From NCBI GenBank assembly GCA_946555345.1, contig CAMNSS010000001.1:124001-188000 (forward strand): DNA of 64,000 nt, written 5' to 3'. This DNA is from an uncultured Eubacterium sp. GTDB lineage: Bacteria > Bacillota > Clostridia > Peptostreptococcales > Anaerovoracaceae. The position numbers were made by a program, and so were the translations under genes. The notes below the pieces were generated by a model. That model made no database searches. It was not told the origin of the DNA and was given only the letters and a program-made list of their open reading frames with translations. Shown in pieces: positions 26,210-35,078 of the stretch (positions within the stretch are counted from its first letter, which is position 1; every line of letters starts with the position of its first letter).

Positions 26210-26227
26210 GATCTTATCTCCTTTCCT

Positions 26228-26662
26228 TTAGAATGGGATTTCTTCATCCTGGATGGCCTGGAAGCCTTCCGGAATATCATTGGAAGCCTGCTGCCGGCTT
26301 TGCTGGTAGCCCTGTGGCTGCCCGCCGCCAGCTCTCTCGTTTCTGTCCCCCCACTCCAAGAATTCTACTCTGTCAGCCACAACATCCGTCGTATAGACCG
26401 TCTGGCCGTCTTTATTGGTATAGCTGCCTGTCTGAATCTTTCCCTGGACGCCGACAAGCCTTCCCTTCGCCAAAAATCTTTCGCAGTTTTCGGCCTGCCT
26501 GCCGAAGACAGTCACCCGCGGAAAATCCGTCTTTTTCTCCTGGCCGGATCTTACAGGCCTGTCGATCGCTACCGTAAAAGTGGCCACTGCCATCTGGCTT
26601 TCGGAAATATACCTGATATCGGGGTCTCTGGTTAATCTTCCAATTAGTACTACACTGTTCAT
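26228..26662 (-). CDS. ssb: Single-stranded DNA-binding protein
   Basis: 144 residues. The OB fold begins MNSVVLIGRLTRDPDIRY and includes VATFTVAIDRP and VVADRVEFLEWG. A Gly/Gln-rich linker (GGGQPQGYQQSRQQ) leads to the acidic protein-interaction tip DEEIPF, which recruits repair and replication partners. Located between rpsF and rpsR, as in most Firmicutes. Confidence 0.97.
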   Translation of the reverse strand: MNSVVLIGRLTRDPDIRYISESQMAVATFTVAIDRPVRSGQEKKTDFPRVTVFGRQAENCERFLAKGRLVGVQGKIQTGSYTNKDGQTVYTTDVVADRVEFLEWGDRNERAGGGQPQGYQQSRQQASNDIPEGFQAIQDEEIPF

Positions 26663-26677
26663 GCCATGCCCCTTTTC

Positions 26678-26965
26678 TTATTTCTCATCCAGGTTGATAA
26701 TTAAATGCCGCATCACGTTGTCAGAAATCTTCAATCTTCTGTCAAGCTCGCCCGGCAGTGTCGGCTGTGCTTTAAACTGGATCACAACATAATATCCTTC
26801 AGATTTTTTCTGAATCAGGTATGCCAGCTTTCTCATTCCCCAAACGTCTACATTCCCTACTTCGCCTTCCGTCTGGATAATGCCCTTGACAGCTTCGATC
26901 GTTTCCTCTTTCGCAGCGTCTTCCAGCGCAGGATCAAGGATGAACATCAATTCATAATTTATCAT
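26678..26965 (-). CDS. rpsF: 30S ribosomal protein S6
   Basis: 95 residues with the S6 pattern: YELMFILDPALED at the start, VWGMRKLAYLIQKKSEGYYVVI in the middle, and the closing helix LKISDNVMRHLII. It forms the S6:S18 dimer with rpsR two genes on. GGGAGGTG precedes the start. Confidence 0.97.
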   Translation of the reverse strand: MINYELMFILDPALEDAAKEETIEAVKGIIQTEGEVGNVDVWGMRKLAYLIQKKSEGYYVVIQFKAQPTLPGELDRRLKISDNVMRHLIINLDEK

Positions 26966-26991
26966 TTTTTCACCTCCCTATGGACTAAATG

Positions 26992-27012
26992 GCGATAGGA
27001 ACAGCCTATCGC
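26992..27012 (-). promoter_or_regulatory. Leader hairpin upstream of rpsF
   Basis: A perfect 8-bp stem GCGATAGG / CCTATCGC around 5 bases lies in the rpsF 5' leader, between the promoter and the ribosome-binding site. Many bacteria carry an S6:S18-binding leader here. I could not recognise that motif's conserved internal loop, so autoregulation is only a possibility. Confidence 0.35.
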
Positions 27013-27043
27013 AAGGATTTTATGCAAAATTGCACATTTATAT

Positions 27044-27071
27044 ATTATACACGGCGCCATGCAAAATGCAA
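27044..27071 (-). promoter_or_regulatory. Promoter of rpsF-ssb-rpsR
   Basis: On the minus strand: TTGCAT, a 16-bp spacer, TATAAT. It gives a leader of about 70 nt containing the hairpin at 26992-27012. Confidence 0.65.
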
Positions 27072-27131
27072 GGGTTATTTTCCAGCAAAACGGCTAAATC
27101 CAGCCAGGGCAAGAGAGCAGCTCTCTTGCAG

Positions 27132-27719
27132 TTACAACGCCGGAGGCTGCAAATTCCCCAGCACAGCCAGCATTAATTCATCGGTCATCACGATATTCCA
27201 GCCATGATAACCGTCTTCCACCATCGGCACGAAAACGACCGTTTCCACCATCGCATCGCTAGCCGCCGCACTTTCGATCTGCTGCACGTACAATTCAAGG
27301 CACACCGCATTCAGCGCTTCTTTATCAGCGATTTCCTCCGTGTAAAGGTTGCTCATTACATATTGGTAAGATACGGCGTTGTATCCATTCAGCACATTGT
27401 TAAAATCGTGATTGCGGATGGTTATTTTCGCAACGGCCACATCGTTCTTGCGGGCGATTTCTTCAATTTGATAAGAGAAATCCTGAAAAAGCGCATCGGT
27501 CATCCTAGCCGTGACCGCCTCGTCTCCTTGAACATTGTTCAGAAAATTGACATAGGCGTTATCCATATATTTTTCCATTATCCGGGCTTTCTGGGCATGA
27601 AGACCGTCCATGAAGTCCGTCACCGCTTCCCTGGGCGTAGCGGATACCATCGTGACCGCATTGCTATACATGATAAGCGGTATAAGCAACGTAGCAATCG
27701 TTCTTGCGAAATAAAGCAT
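27132..27719 (-). CDS. Hypothetical exported or membrane-anchored protein
   Basis: 195 residues. An N-terminal hydrophobic segment (TIATLLIPLIMYSNAVTMVSA) fits a signal peptide or single anchor. The remainder is a mixed alpha/beta soluble domain beginning TPREAVTDFMDGLHAQKARIMEKYM, with aromatic-rich strands (VSYQYVMSNLYTEE, DGYHGWNIVM). The layout recalls NTF2-like lipoprotein domains, but there is no lipobox and I do not recognise the family. It stands alone, divergent from the glucosaminidase gene. Confidence 0.6.
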   Translation of the reverse strand: MLYFARTIATLLIPLIMYSNAVTMVSATPREAVTDFMDGLHAQKARIMEKYMDNAYVNFLNNVQGDEAVTARMTDALFQDFSYQIEEIARKNDVAVAKITIRNHDFNNVLNGYNAVSYQYVMSNLYTEEIADKEALNAVCLELYVQQIESAAASDAMVETVVFVPMVEDGYHGWNIVMTDELMLAVLGNLQPPAL

Positions 27720-27820
27720 CTGTTTTATAAAGCCTCTCTCCGTTTCAATAGTTGTAATTTTTTCCTGTATTATTTATAATATATAAAAAATCACTATTTT
27801 TCAAGTATACGAGGTAATTT

Positions 27821-28555
27821 ATGGATAGTTCCCAACCTATTGCAGCATCCTTTGCACCAGCTAGAAAATCACCGGCAAAAACGATCCTGCTCATTCTTTT
27901 GGTCCTGCTGATCGTCTGCTTGTCCGCAGCCGCATTTATGTTCGGCATTTATGCTACTGCTGAAAGAATGAGATCCGACGCCGCTGCCGCCAGCACAGCC
28001 CTGGCAAAAGAGAAATCCACTGCGGCAACAGACATTGACCTGGCTACTGCCTTGCGGACATCTACTGTAAACGACGTGATCGCACAGGAATCCTTCCCTT
28101 CCTATTCGCTTGCGCAGATCCAGCAGTTAGACGTCAGCCAGCCCAGCGGCGCAACCCTTTCTGATTTAAAGCTGGTCACACAAGGGGCGCTGTCCGGGCT
28201 TGAGGAATCCTTCCTAAAGGCAGAACAGGACTACGGGGTAAACTGCCTTTTCGTCATGTCGATTGCATCGATTGAAAGTGCAAACGGAACGATATGTTAC
28301 CGGCCAAATAATATGTTCGGCTATGGCGGCATCAGCTTTTCTTCAAAAGCGGAATGCATCAACGTAGTATCCCAAGGACTTGCCACAAAATACCTAAAAC
28401 CGGGAAGCAGCCTTTACTCCGGCAAAACCATATCCGACGTCAACAAGCGGTATGCTGCCAGTACTACCTGGGATGATAAAGTAGCGAAAAAAATGGCAAG
28501 CTACTACGCCATTATCAGCAAGCACCACAACGCCGCACTTGAAAAACTGAAATAA
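27821..28555 (+). CDS. Glucosaminidase-domain peptidoglycan hydrolase, membrane anchored
   Basis: 244 residues. A short cytoplasmic start is followed by one membrane helix (about 24-48, TILLILLVLLIVCLSAAAF). An Ala/Ser/Thr-rich spacer leads to a C-terminal glucosaminidase (Flg_Glucosaminidase-like) domain, about 125-244. The catalytic glutamate is expected in SIESANG near 154, and the conserved NNMFGYGG follows. It should cut glycan strands outside the membrane. ACGAGG precedes the ATG at 6 bases. Full length for a single-pass autolysin; no cell-wall-binding repeats are seen. Confidence 0.8.
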   Translation: MDSSQPIAASFAPARKSPAKTILLILLVLLIVCLSAAAFMFGIYATAERMRSDAAAASTALAKEKSTAATDIDLATALRTSTVNDVIAQESFPSYSLAQIQQLDVSQPSGATLSDLKLVTQGALSGLEESFLKAEQDYGVNCLFVMSIASIESANGTICYRPNNMFGYGGISFSSKAECINVVSQGLATKYLKPGSSLYSGKTISDVNKRYAASTTWDDKVAKKMASYYAIISKHHNAALEKLK

Positions 28556-28631
28556 AAAACGGCTAAACCAGCAGGGGGACAGCGGCCTGCCTGTTCAGCA
28601 TACTAACCATAAAATAACAGGAGGGATTCTA

Positions 28632-29768
28632 ATGATGAAATTAGGAAAAGATATTAAAAAACTGGGGTTCGGCCTGATGCGCCTGCCGCAAAAAGACGGC
28701 AAAACCGATATCAAACAAGTAGAAGCTATGGTCGATCAATTCTTGTCCGCCGGATTCACCTACTTCGATACCGCATGGGCATATACCGGAAGCGAAGATG
28801 CGATCCGCCAGGCATTGGTTGAGCGTTATCCCCGCGAACGTTTCCAGCTTGCCACAAAAAACGCCGCCTGGATCGATTGCAAAACAAGGGAAGACGCTAT
28901 CAAGCAATTCGATGTTTCCTTAAAGCAGACTGGGGCGGGATACTTCGATTTTTACCTGCTTCACAACCTGGGGGAACAGCGCACGAAATTCTTCGATGAT
29001 TTCGATCTGTGGAGCTTCGTGCAGGAAAAGAAAGCGGAAGGCCTGATTAAACACGCCGGGTTCTCATTCCACTCTACGCCGGAGGAATTGGAAGAGCTGC
29101 TCATCGCACACCCGGAAATGGAATTCGTACAGCTTCAAATCAATTACGCCGATTGGGATTATCCTGCTATCCAAGCACGCAAATGCTATGAAGTGGCAAG
29201 AAAATACGATATGCCGATCATCATCATGGAGCCGGTCAAAGGCGGGATGCTGGCAAATCCGCCACAGTCCGTCCAGAAAATTTTAAAAAATGCCGAGCCA
29301 GATATGTCCGTGTCCTCCTGGGCGATCCGGTTCGCCGCTGACCTGGAAGGCGTGATTACGGTGCTTTCCGGAATGAGCAATCTGGAACAAATGGAGGATA
29401 ATCTTTCCTACATGAAGGATTTTAACGGATTAACCCAGAGCGAACGCAATGTGATCCAAAAAGCACAGGAAGAAATCCATCGCGTGCCATTGATTCCATG
29501 CACCACTTGCAATTATTGCGCTAAGGTCTGTCCAAGCGATATCGGGATTTCAGGCTCATTTACCGCCATGAATTACCTGACGCTTTACAATAACTTCGCT
29601 GCCGCTAAACACCAAGAAGAATGGCTCGTAAGGGACCACGGCCTAAAAGCAGCGGCGGAGTGCATCAAATGCGGTAAATGCGAAGAAGCTTGCCCGCAAC
29701 ACATCGCAATCCGTGAAGAACTCGCAAAGGCGGCAGATACATTTTCACCGAAACCTTGCTTAGACTGA
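28632..29768 (+). CDS. Aldo/keto reductase with C-terminal 4Fe-4S domain
   Basis: 378 residues. The AKR TIM barrel starts LGFGLMRLP; the catalytic tyrosine region is FDTAWAYTGSEDAIRQAL and FYLLHNL holds the active-site histidine. The C-terminal ~90 residues carry ferredoxin-type cysteines: CTTCNYCAKVCP and CIKCGKCEEACP. Such fused AKRs are frequent in clostridia, and many have unknown substrates. The iron-sulfur clusters suggest electron supply from ferredoxin. CAGGAGGG precedes two tandem ATGs. Intact. Confidence 0.9.
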   Translation: MMKLGKDIKKLGFGLMRLPQKDGKTDIKQVEAMVDQFLSAGFTYFDTAWAYTGSEDAIRQALVERYPRERFQLATKNAAWIDCKTREDAIKQFDVSLKQTGAGYFDFYLLHNLGEQRTKFFDDFDLWSFVQEKKAEGLIKHAGFSFHSTPEELEELLIAHPEMEFVQLQINYADWDYPAIQARKCYEVARKYDMPIIIMEPVKGGMLANPPQSVQKILKNAEPDMSVSSWAIRFAADLEGVITVLSGMSNLEQMEDNLSYMKDFNGLTQSERNVIQKAQEEIHRVPLIPCTTCNYCAKVCPSDIGISGSFTAMNYLTLYNNFAAAKHQEEWLVRDHGLKAAAECIKCGKCEEACPQHIAIREELAKAADTFSPKPCLD

Positions 29769-30221
29769 ACATTTTGAGCGTATGACAGGAATCCCCTGAT
29801 CGAATGCCATTTTTTGCGTTTTCTGGTCTGTCCCCCTCCCCAAAAAATCGTTCATTCGGATGGCTTTCATCGGTTATCGCCCTGCGAATCTGCTGTCCGC
29901 AAATTTTTAATGGCTTTTTATTGGGGAGTCCAGGAAAATGCCCGCACCCCCTTGTTGTAATTCCTCCGTCGCTTAGAATTACCATGCTCCCTTTTTCAAG
30001 TCCAAGCATGAAGCCAGCCCGCAGGTTTTGTCAGGTTTTTCGGGTTTCGCCAAGATTTTGGCCGGCCGTTCCCTGCGCAGCAATTTTAATCAGCACATCA
30101 AAACCACTTTACAATTTTTTGCTAATACAGCACGCTGAAACCGATCCGCTATTTCCCGGCCGCCTCTTCGCGAACACAAACCGTCCTGAAGAAAAGCCAA
30201 CCCGCCATTTCCTGAATCAGC
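29769..30221. other. Intergenic, nothing recognised
   Basis: About 450 bases between convergent genes. Open frames in several phases lack start signals and family resemblance, and no clear terminator is seen. Confidence 0.5.
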
Positions 30222-30836
30222 TTATCCCTTCATTTGAAGAAAGCCCAGAATATCCGTAATCCAGCCTTTATACTGCAAATAGCTGTCCCATTGCTTCAAA
30301 AGCTTCAAATCGTCCATACGCCCCTGCGCCGCCGCCAGGTAATCCGCAGGTTCCTGGTAAGACGATGCCTTTACATAATCATGCAAGACCGCTGTCGCCA
30401 TAAAATCCTTGTGGCCTGTATGTGCGCTCAGCGCAAGCAATTCGGGATAAGAACAATTCGATGGATTCACATTCCTTACATCCACGGTTTTTTCGTATGT
30501 GTTGCCATTTTGGTCAGTGCCTTTGACCAGATATAAAGGGTTTTCATCGGAATAATCCTTCGCCCTGTATACGTTGGCGCTTTCGCCCGTCGGCGCATGG
30601 CACGTGGAAATCAAGGCGTTTTTATCGAGCAACGATGTTTTGCCGTTTACCGTTATGTAAAATACGCCTTCTTCCGCCTGTGCCGTCTCTTCGCCAGGAC
30701 GATCCGGATTCGCCGCTTCGCAGGCCGCCTTTGCAAGGTCAGCCCCAAAACCCGAATTTCCGCCGTTTCCCTTCCCCTTTACTCCTCCTGGAAAAGCCTG
30801 CTGGTGGTTTTGTCCAATACTGTTAATATTCACCAT
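30222..30836 (-). CDS. Conserved clostridial protein of unknown function
   Basis: About 204 residues. It resembles, by memory of the pattern, an uncharacterised clostridial family: an Asn/Gly-rich start (MVNINSIGQNHQQAF, then FGADLAKA), a strand pair (VFYITVNGKTSLLDKN), then AKDYSDENPLYLVKGTDQNGN, VNPSNCSYPELLALSAHTGH, and a tail LKLLKQWDSYLQYKGW. No signal peptide or catalytic motif is visible. AAGGAG lies 11 bases before the ATG at 30836; a longer start adds 25 unlikely residues. No function is proposed. Confidence 0.7.
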   Translation of the reverse strand: MVNINSIGQNHQQAFPGGVKGKGNGGNSGFGADLAKAACEAANPDRPGEETAQAEEGVFYITVNGKTSLLDKNALISTCHAPTGESANVYRAKDYSDENPLYLVKGTDQNGNTYEKTVDVRNVNPSNCSYPELLALSAHTGHKDFMATAVLHDYVKASSYQEPADYLAAAQGRMDDLKLLKQWDSYLQYKGWITDILGFLQMKG

Positions 30837-31219
30837 GTATGGTATCACTCCTTCCGTGCATTCGTGGAGGGATTCCTGCCCCAAGGCTGCCGGAAAATGC
30901 AGCTTATACATCTTTCACAAACAGCCCCCGCTCGGATTCAGTATACCGCTACGCCCCGTATTTTTCAACAAAATTTATATGATTAAATTGAATATGCCGA
31001 ATATGCTCAAAACGAAAATCGCTTTTTAACGATGCTTTATGAATGGAAAAGATATCACAAGCCTGCATTTTATTTTTCATCGTTTTATGGGGTTTTTTGT
31101 ATCTTCTAGCGAGACAGAGCCTTCATTGGGAGGCGATCGCCATGAGCAATGAACCCTTGTGAAGAAGTTTCAATGGCTCTTTGATTATTTACTTATAAGT
31201 CACCGACTGGCCATCCCCC
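30837..31219. other. Intergenic, one short palindrome
   Basis: About 380 bases with no gene. The only feature is the 10-base palindrome GGCGATCGCC at 31132-31141. Confidence 0.5.
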
Positions 31220-32149
31220 TTACTTCCAAAGCTTCTCCGGGTACAGCCCTTTATCCTTCAGCGCCTCCAGCGTATTCTTCACGTCCTCCTTGTCCTCCTG
31301 GTACGTCACGCCGCACCATTTATCCGGCGAAGTCAAAACCTTCACGTCGACCTTTCCCGCCTTAATCAGCTTGTCCACCGTATGCGGCAGCAGGTATTCG
31401 CCCTTGAGCGGATTTTCCGCCAGCGCCTTGTCGAGAAACTCCGGCAAGCCCGCCTCAAGCTCTTTCATCATATTTGCGGTAAAGCCCCAAAAATTCATCG
31501 ACACGACCGTCCCCTGTGGGAGCTTCGTCCAGCTCTTTCCATCATCCTCCGTAAAGGAAATTCCCTCCGGCCGCTTTTCAATCTTCGTCCGCTCCGTAAC
31601 CTGTTTCAAATAGCCCGTTTCCGTTAGCTCGCATACGCCCCTCGCCACGTGCCCGTTTTCCGTAACGGTGTTCTCCAGCTTATACCCCGCCATGCAAAAG
31701 GCATACTTTTCGCCATCCGCATGGTTCGACAGGTAGTCATAAAGGCTTGCAAAAGCCCCCGGCCCGTAATAATCGTCCGCATTGATTACCACAAACGGCC
31801 CGTCGATCAAATGGCGCGCCGCCAAAACAGCATGGGAAGTCCCCCACGGCTTCTGCCTCCCTGCGGGAACTTCGTAGCCTTTTGGAATATCTGCGAGCCT
31901 CTGGTACGCATATTCGATCTGCATATGCTTGCCAGCCCTTTCATCCACCAGCTCCTTGAAGACCTCGCGGTGTTCCTCGCGGATAATAAAAATCACCCGG
32001 TTAAACCCCGCCAGCATCGCATCGTACAGCGAAAAATCGAGAATGATTTCCCCTGCGTCCGTCATCTTGTCCACCTGCTTCGAGCCGCCATACCTCGAAC
32101 CCAGTCCCGCCGCCATTATAATCAAAGTTGGTTTATTATATTTCATCAT
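31220..32149 (-). CDS. Sugar-phosphate nucleotidyltransferase-type protein
   Basis: 309 residues of the NTP_transferase fold. The nucleotide-binding loop is MAAGLGSRYGGSK near residue 13, and the metal-binding acidic pair is VVINADDYYGPGAF near 113. Members activate sugars or alcohol phosphates as NDP derivatives; clostridial relatives are annotated only as nucleotidyltransferases. KPWGTSHAVLAARHLIDGPF is the conserved acceptor-loop region. GAGGA precedes two tandem ATGs. No partner kinase or glycosyltransferase is adjacent, so the substrate is unknown. Confidence 0.82.
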   Translation of the reverse strand: MMKYNKPTLIIMAAGLGSRYGGSKQVDKMTDAGEIILDFSLYDAMLAGFNRVIFIIREEHREVFKELVDERAGKHMQIEYAYQRLADIPKGYEVPAGRQKPWGTSHAVLAARHLIDGPFVVINADDYYGPGAFASLYDYLSNHADGEKYAFCMAGYKLENTVTENGHVARGVCELTETGYLKQVTERTKIEKRPEGISFTEDDGKSWTKLPQGTVVSMNFWGFTANMMKELEAGLPEFLDKALAENPLKGEYLLPHTVDKLIKAGKVDVKVLTSPDKWCGVTYQEDKEDVKNTLEALKDKGLYPEKLWK

Positions 32150-32246
32150 CGTTTCCTCATTTCATTTCCACAATAATCTTTAGACTGATTTTATCATTGA
32201 TTTTACCACGGCGCAAATATATTATTTAAAAATAGCGATTCTGTGA

Positions 32247-32252
32247 TATACT
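32247..32252 (+). promoter_or_regulatory. Candidate extended -10 for the shikimate-kinase-like gene
   Basis: TGATATACT (extended -10; the hexamer TATACT is 32247-32252) lies about 30 bases before the start. No convincing -35 is seen. Confidence 0.35.
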
Positions 32253-32281
32253 TACCATACACGGCGCATGAGGAGGCATAA

Positions 32282-32764
32282 ATGAAACAAAATATTATCT
32301 TCGTTACCGGATTTTTCGGCGCTCCCGTAATACAAAGCGCTGAGCGGCTTGCGAAAGAAAAGGGCTATGCTTTTTTGTCCTTGGATGCGGAAATCGAAAA
32401 GGATGACGGGCGGAGCATCCAGCGGATCTGTATGATGATGGGCGAACACGAATACCGAAATAAAGAGTACGCCGCTCTATTGCAAATTGTAAAAAGCGCC
32501 GAATCCGGGCTTATCGTCTGCTGCGGCGACGGCGTGCTTTTAGATGATATGTCAAAAGACCTAATAAAAAAACATTCCATCCTAGTCATCGGAACAGACC
32601 TTCCGAAGGAAACGCTCTGGCAAAATGCCAAGAAAGACAAAAGCACCTACCATGCATTCATGCATTTTGGCACGGAAGAAAAACGCCGGACGCTTTTTAA
32701 CGCCCTTTGGGAAAAACAACGTGCGCTCTTTGCTCCGCTGATGCCGCAATCATTGATAAAATGA
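32282..32764 (+). CDS. Shikimate-kinase-like protein lacking the P-loop
   Basis: 160 residues with the frame of shikimate kinase. FVTGFFGAPVIQSAERLA aligns with the Walker A strand and helix, but the GxGKS/T is replaced by GAPVIQS. SLDAEIEKDDGRSIQRI matches the DxD/substrate region, MMGEHEYRNKE keeps the shikimate-contact arginine block, and VCCGDGVLLDDMSKDLI stands for the usual GGG loop. Without the P-loop lysine, ATP phosphoryl transfer is unlikely, so it may be a regulatory or dead paralog. GAGGAGG precedes the ATG. The family call is by pattern only. Confidence 0.6.
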   Translation: MKQNIIFVTGFFGAPVIQSAERLAKEKGYAFLSLDAEIEKDDGRSIQRICMMMGEHEYRNKEYAALLQIVKSAESGLIVCCGDGVLLDDMSKDLIKKHSILVIGTDLPKETLWQNAKKDKSTYHAFMHFGTEEKRRTLFNALWEKQRALFAPLMPQSLIK

Positions 32765-33003
32765 AAGCATGACAAACGTGTATTAAAAATGCACCAGTAT
32801 ATGCAGGCGCAACAAGAAAAACGAGGATGCGCCAAAGATGCGAGGGAATATGACAAAAGCACAGCCAAAATATGATAACGATGCGGCAAGAAAAATAAAA
32901 ACACGCCGAAACCGCATGAATTTGATTGTCGCCAAAAATTAAATTACTATATGAAAACCTTACGTTCGGTTTTATTTCATTTACTTAACAAGGAGGACTT
33001 AAC

Positions 33004-33561
33004 ATGATTTACAAAAGGGAAGACGCCGCTAAGGAAGCTGCCATGAATGTAGCGAAAAAAATGATCGCTGCCGCCGTGACAGCGCCGAAGGGATGCGGCA
33101 TTGATAACATTGAAGCGATTATTTTAGACGGGGAAGAAAAAGATATCCTGGCAAAGCACACCAGGGACATCGGGCTGGAAACGGAAACCGACTTTTTCGT
33201 CAGGGATGCGCGCACCATCAAGCTAAGCCATTGCGTCGTTTTAATCGGCGCAAAGAATGCTCCGATCGATTTAGAAAACTGTGGGCTTTGCGGTTTGGAA
33301 AACTGCGGCAATACGCGAAGAGCAGGGGCAAACTGCGCATTTAACATCGTGGATTTGGGAATCGCCATCGGTTCAGCCGTATCCGTGGCTGCCGACAACC
33401 GCATCGATAACAGGGTGCTTTTTTCCGCAGGCAAAGGCGCACTGCGCATGAAATGCCTTTCCCCGCAGGTGAAGGTCTGCTTTGCAATACCGCTTTCTAC
33501 TTACAGCAAAAGCATCTACTACGATAGGGAATCCGAGGATTCGTTGGTGAACACCTTATAA
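33004..33561 (+). CDS. DUF2148 ferredoxin-domain protein
   Basis: 185 residues. The cysteine cluster CGLCGLENCG...CAFN (about 97-121) is the DUF2148/ferredoxin-like signature. The N-terminus (AAKEAAMNVAKKMIAAAVTAPKG) and C-terminal CLSPQVKVCFAIPLS fit the family. It probably binds an iron-sulfur cluster; its role is unknown. AAGGAGG precedes the start. The 3' end overlaps the convergent PAP2 gene by 6 bases. Confidence 0.82.
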   Translation: MIYKREDAAKEAAMNVAKKMIAAAVTAPKGCGIDNIEAIILDGEEKDILAKHTRDIGLETETDFFVRDARTIKLSHCVVLIGAKNAPIDLENCGLCGLENCGNTRRAGANCAFNIVDLGIAIGSAVSVAADNRIDNRVLFSAGKGALRMKCLSPQVKVCFAIPLSTYSKSIYYDRESEDSLVNTL

Positions 33562-34212
33562 CCGGCCGCCAGAATCCGCCTTAGCACAGCCAAAACGATA
33601 CAGGATTTCAACCATCAAAACAATCACGCTAATACCCAGACACCAGCCTGCCAGCACATCGCTTGGATAATGGACGCCGAGATAAATGCGGCTGACTCCA
33701 ACGCCGATGAGCGGTATGCAAAGAAGTACCGTGAGGACATTCGCCAAGGCGTAATTTTGCGCATTTGTACGGATCAAATAGATCAATATGCCATATACAA
33801 ACACGCTGGTGATCGAATGCCCGCTGGAAAAAGAAAACCCGCCTTCCTGCACTAAGTGCAAAATATCGTCCGGGCGCGGTCTTTGCACGATATTCTTGAT
33901 GATTTTATTCAGGATCGTGACAAAGATGGCGCCGGATGCCACGGGGACGCCATATGTAGTACGCAATGGCGGCAATATCAGCAAAATAAGGCAAAGGATT
34001 GCGATGCTTTGCCAATTTCCCATATAAGTGATGGCTTTTACGATAGGCGTAAGCCATTCACACCTTAAATCATAAAAAAAATTTCTAATTGGATCATCAA
34101 ATGCGGCTGCATGACCAGTAATTACAGAAAAAAGCAGGATGCAAAATCCTGCCGCTCCGGCGATGCCGATTATCAACCGAATTTTTGTTTTATTTTTTGG
34201 ATCATTTTTCAT
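33556..34212 (-). CDS. PAP2-family phosphatase
   Basis: Integral membrane phosphatase of 218 residues with about six helices. The three PAP2 catalytic motifs are present: KNIVQRPRPD, FSSGHSIT and RIYLGVHYPSD. Members dephosphorylate undecaprenyl pyrophosphate or phosphatidic acid on the outer membrane face, and the substrate is not decidable here. The ATG at 34212 is preferred since GGGAGG lies directly before it; the 4-residue longer start would place the binding site within the gene. Confidence 0.88.
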   Translation of the reverse strand: MKNDPKNKTKIRLIIGIAGAAGFCILLFSVITGHAAAFDDPIRNFFYDLRCEWLTPIVKAITYMGNWQSIAILCLILLILPPLRTTYGVPVASGAIFVTILNKIIKNIVQRPRPDDILHLVQEGGFSFSSGHSITSVFVYGILIYLIRTNAQNYALANVLTVLLCIPLIGVGVSRIYLGVHYPSDVLAGWCLGISVIVLMVEILYRFGCAKADSGGRL

Positions 34213-34388
34213 TCTGCCTCCCATAATTTCCGGCCTCTTTTTCAGATAAAAGAACGATACTTTAATAATCTGGCAATGTTATAATTATATATCTGCCATT
34301 TAAATTATGCACGATTTTTTTAATTTTAGCAATGCCATAAATGGTTCTTTCATGGGCAAAAGACTTTCTTTTTTCACAGACAGCCATC

Positions 34389-34417
34389 TTTCATTTTTTA
34401 AATAATTCGTATATAAT
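34389..34417 (+). promoter_or_regulatory. Promoter of the His-rich secreted protein gene
   Basis: TTTCAT, a 17-bp spacer, TATAAT. The same -35 hexamer, spacing and -10, with extended identity around them (GTATATAATATAA), recur at 36010-36038. Confidence 0.65.
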
Positions 34418-34457
34418 ATAAATATCTTTATTATGATGAACGAAAAAGGAGAGAAAC

Positions 34458-34895
34458 ATGAAACGAAATTTATCGAAAATAAAAACGATAAGCATATTGA
34501 TGCTCATATTTACTTTGGGGCTGGTTTTCACAAGCTTTAGCAGCCATAACGGAAGCAGTTATAGCCATAGCAGCAAATGCCTTACAAACATCTTAAGATG
34601 CTGCCAAACGCTGCAATCTGAATTCAAAGCGATAGATACGCCCAATATAACGAAAAATGCGGATGTTTATCCTGGGCAATACGGACAATATGCACAATAT
34701 AATCAAAATAACCAATATAGTCAGTACAACCAGGCAAACCAAGCTGCGGACAGCACGGTATCTGCATACCAGGCGCAAAATACCGTCTGCCCGCAGCCAG
34801 AGCACGACCCTTATAACTGCCCGATCGAGGACTGCTACCAGTGTAACGCTTTTAGCCACGGACATTCCGGGCATAATGGGCATTGCGGGCATTAA
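34458..34895 (+). CDS. Secreted low-complexity protein with His-rich tail
   Basis: 145 residues. A signal peptide (KIKTISILMLIFTLGLVFTSF) is followed by a Ser/His/Cys stretch. A Gln/Tyr/Asn low-complexity block follows (about 73-95, built from QYNQ and QYAQ steps), and then a Cys-containing tail (CPQPEHDPYNCPIEDCYQC) that ends HGHSGHNGHCGH. The His/Cys tail could bind metal ions; that is inference. No family is recognised. The signal peptide and promoter resemble those of the lipoprotein gene at 36082, but the lipobox cysteine is absent. Confidence 0.7.
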   Translation: MKRNLSKIKTISILMLIFTLGLVFTSFSSHNGSSYSHSSKCLTNILRCCQTLQSEFKAIDTPNITKNADVYPGQYGQYAQYNQNNQYSQYNQANQAADSTVSAYQAQNTVCPQPEHDPYNCPIEDCYQCNAFSHGHSGHNGHCGH

Positions 34896-35078
34896 AGCGC
34901 AGAATGCTATAGCAAAACCGATTTTACCAATTTTTATCGAAATTAAAATCCGCAAATATTGAAAATTATGGAAATTAGGCATGAAAATACGAAATCTCAT
35001 TACAATATCGGTTTGCTGATTCTTTTTTCACCGGTAAGCTTTGCCAAATGATAAAAAATTATAATAAGAGGGCATTAA

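Noticed and set aside
26966-27131. S6:S18 ribosomal leader assigned with confidence
   Set aside because: A hairpin is present, but I could not see the conserved internal loop, so only a low-confidence leader is listed.
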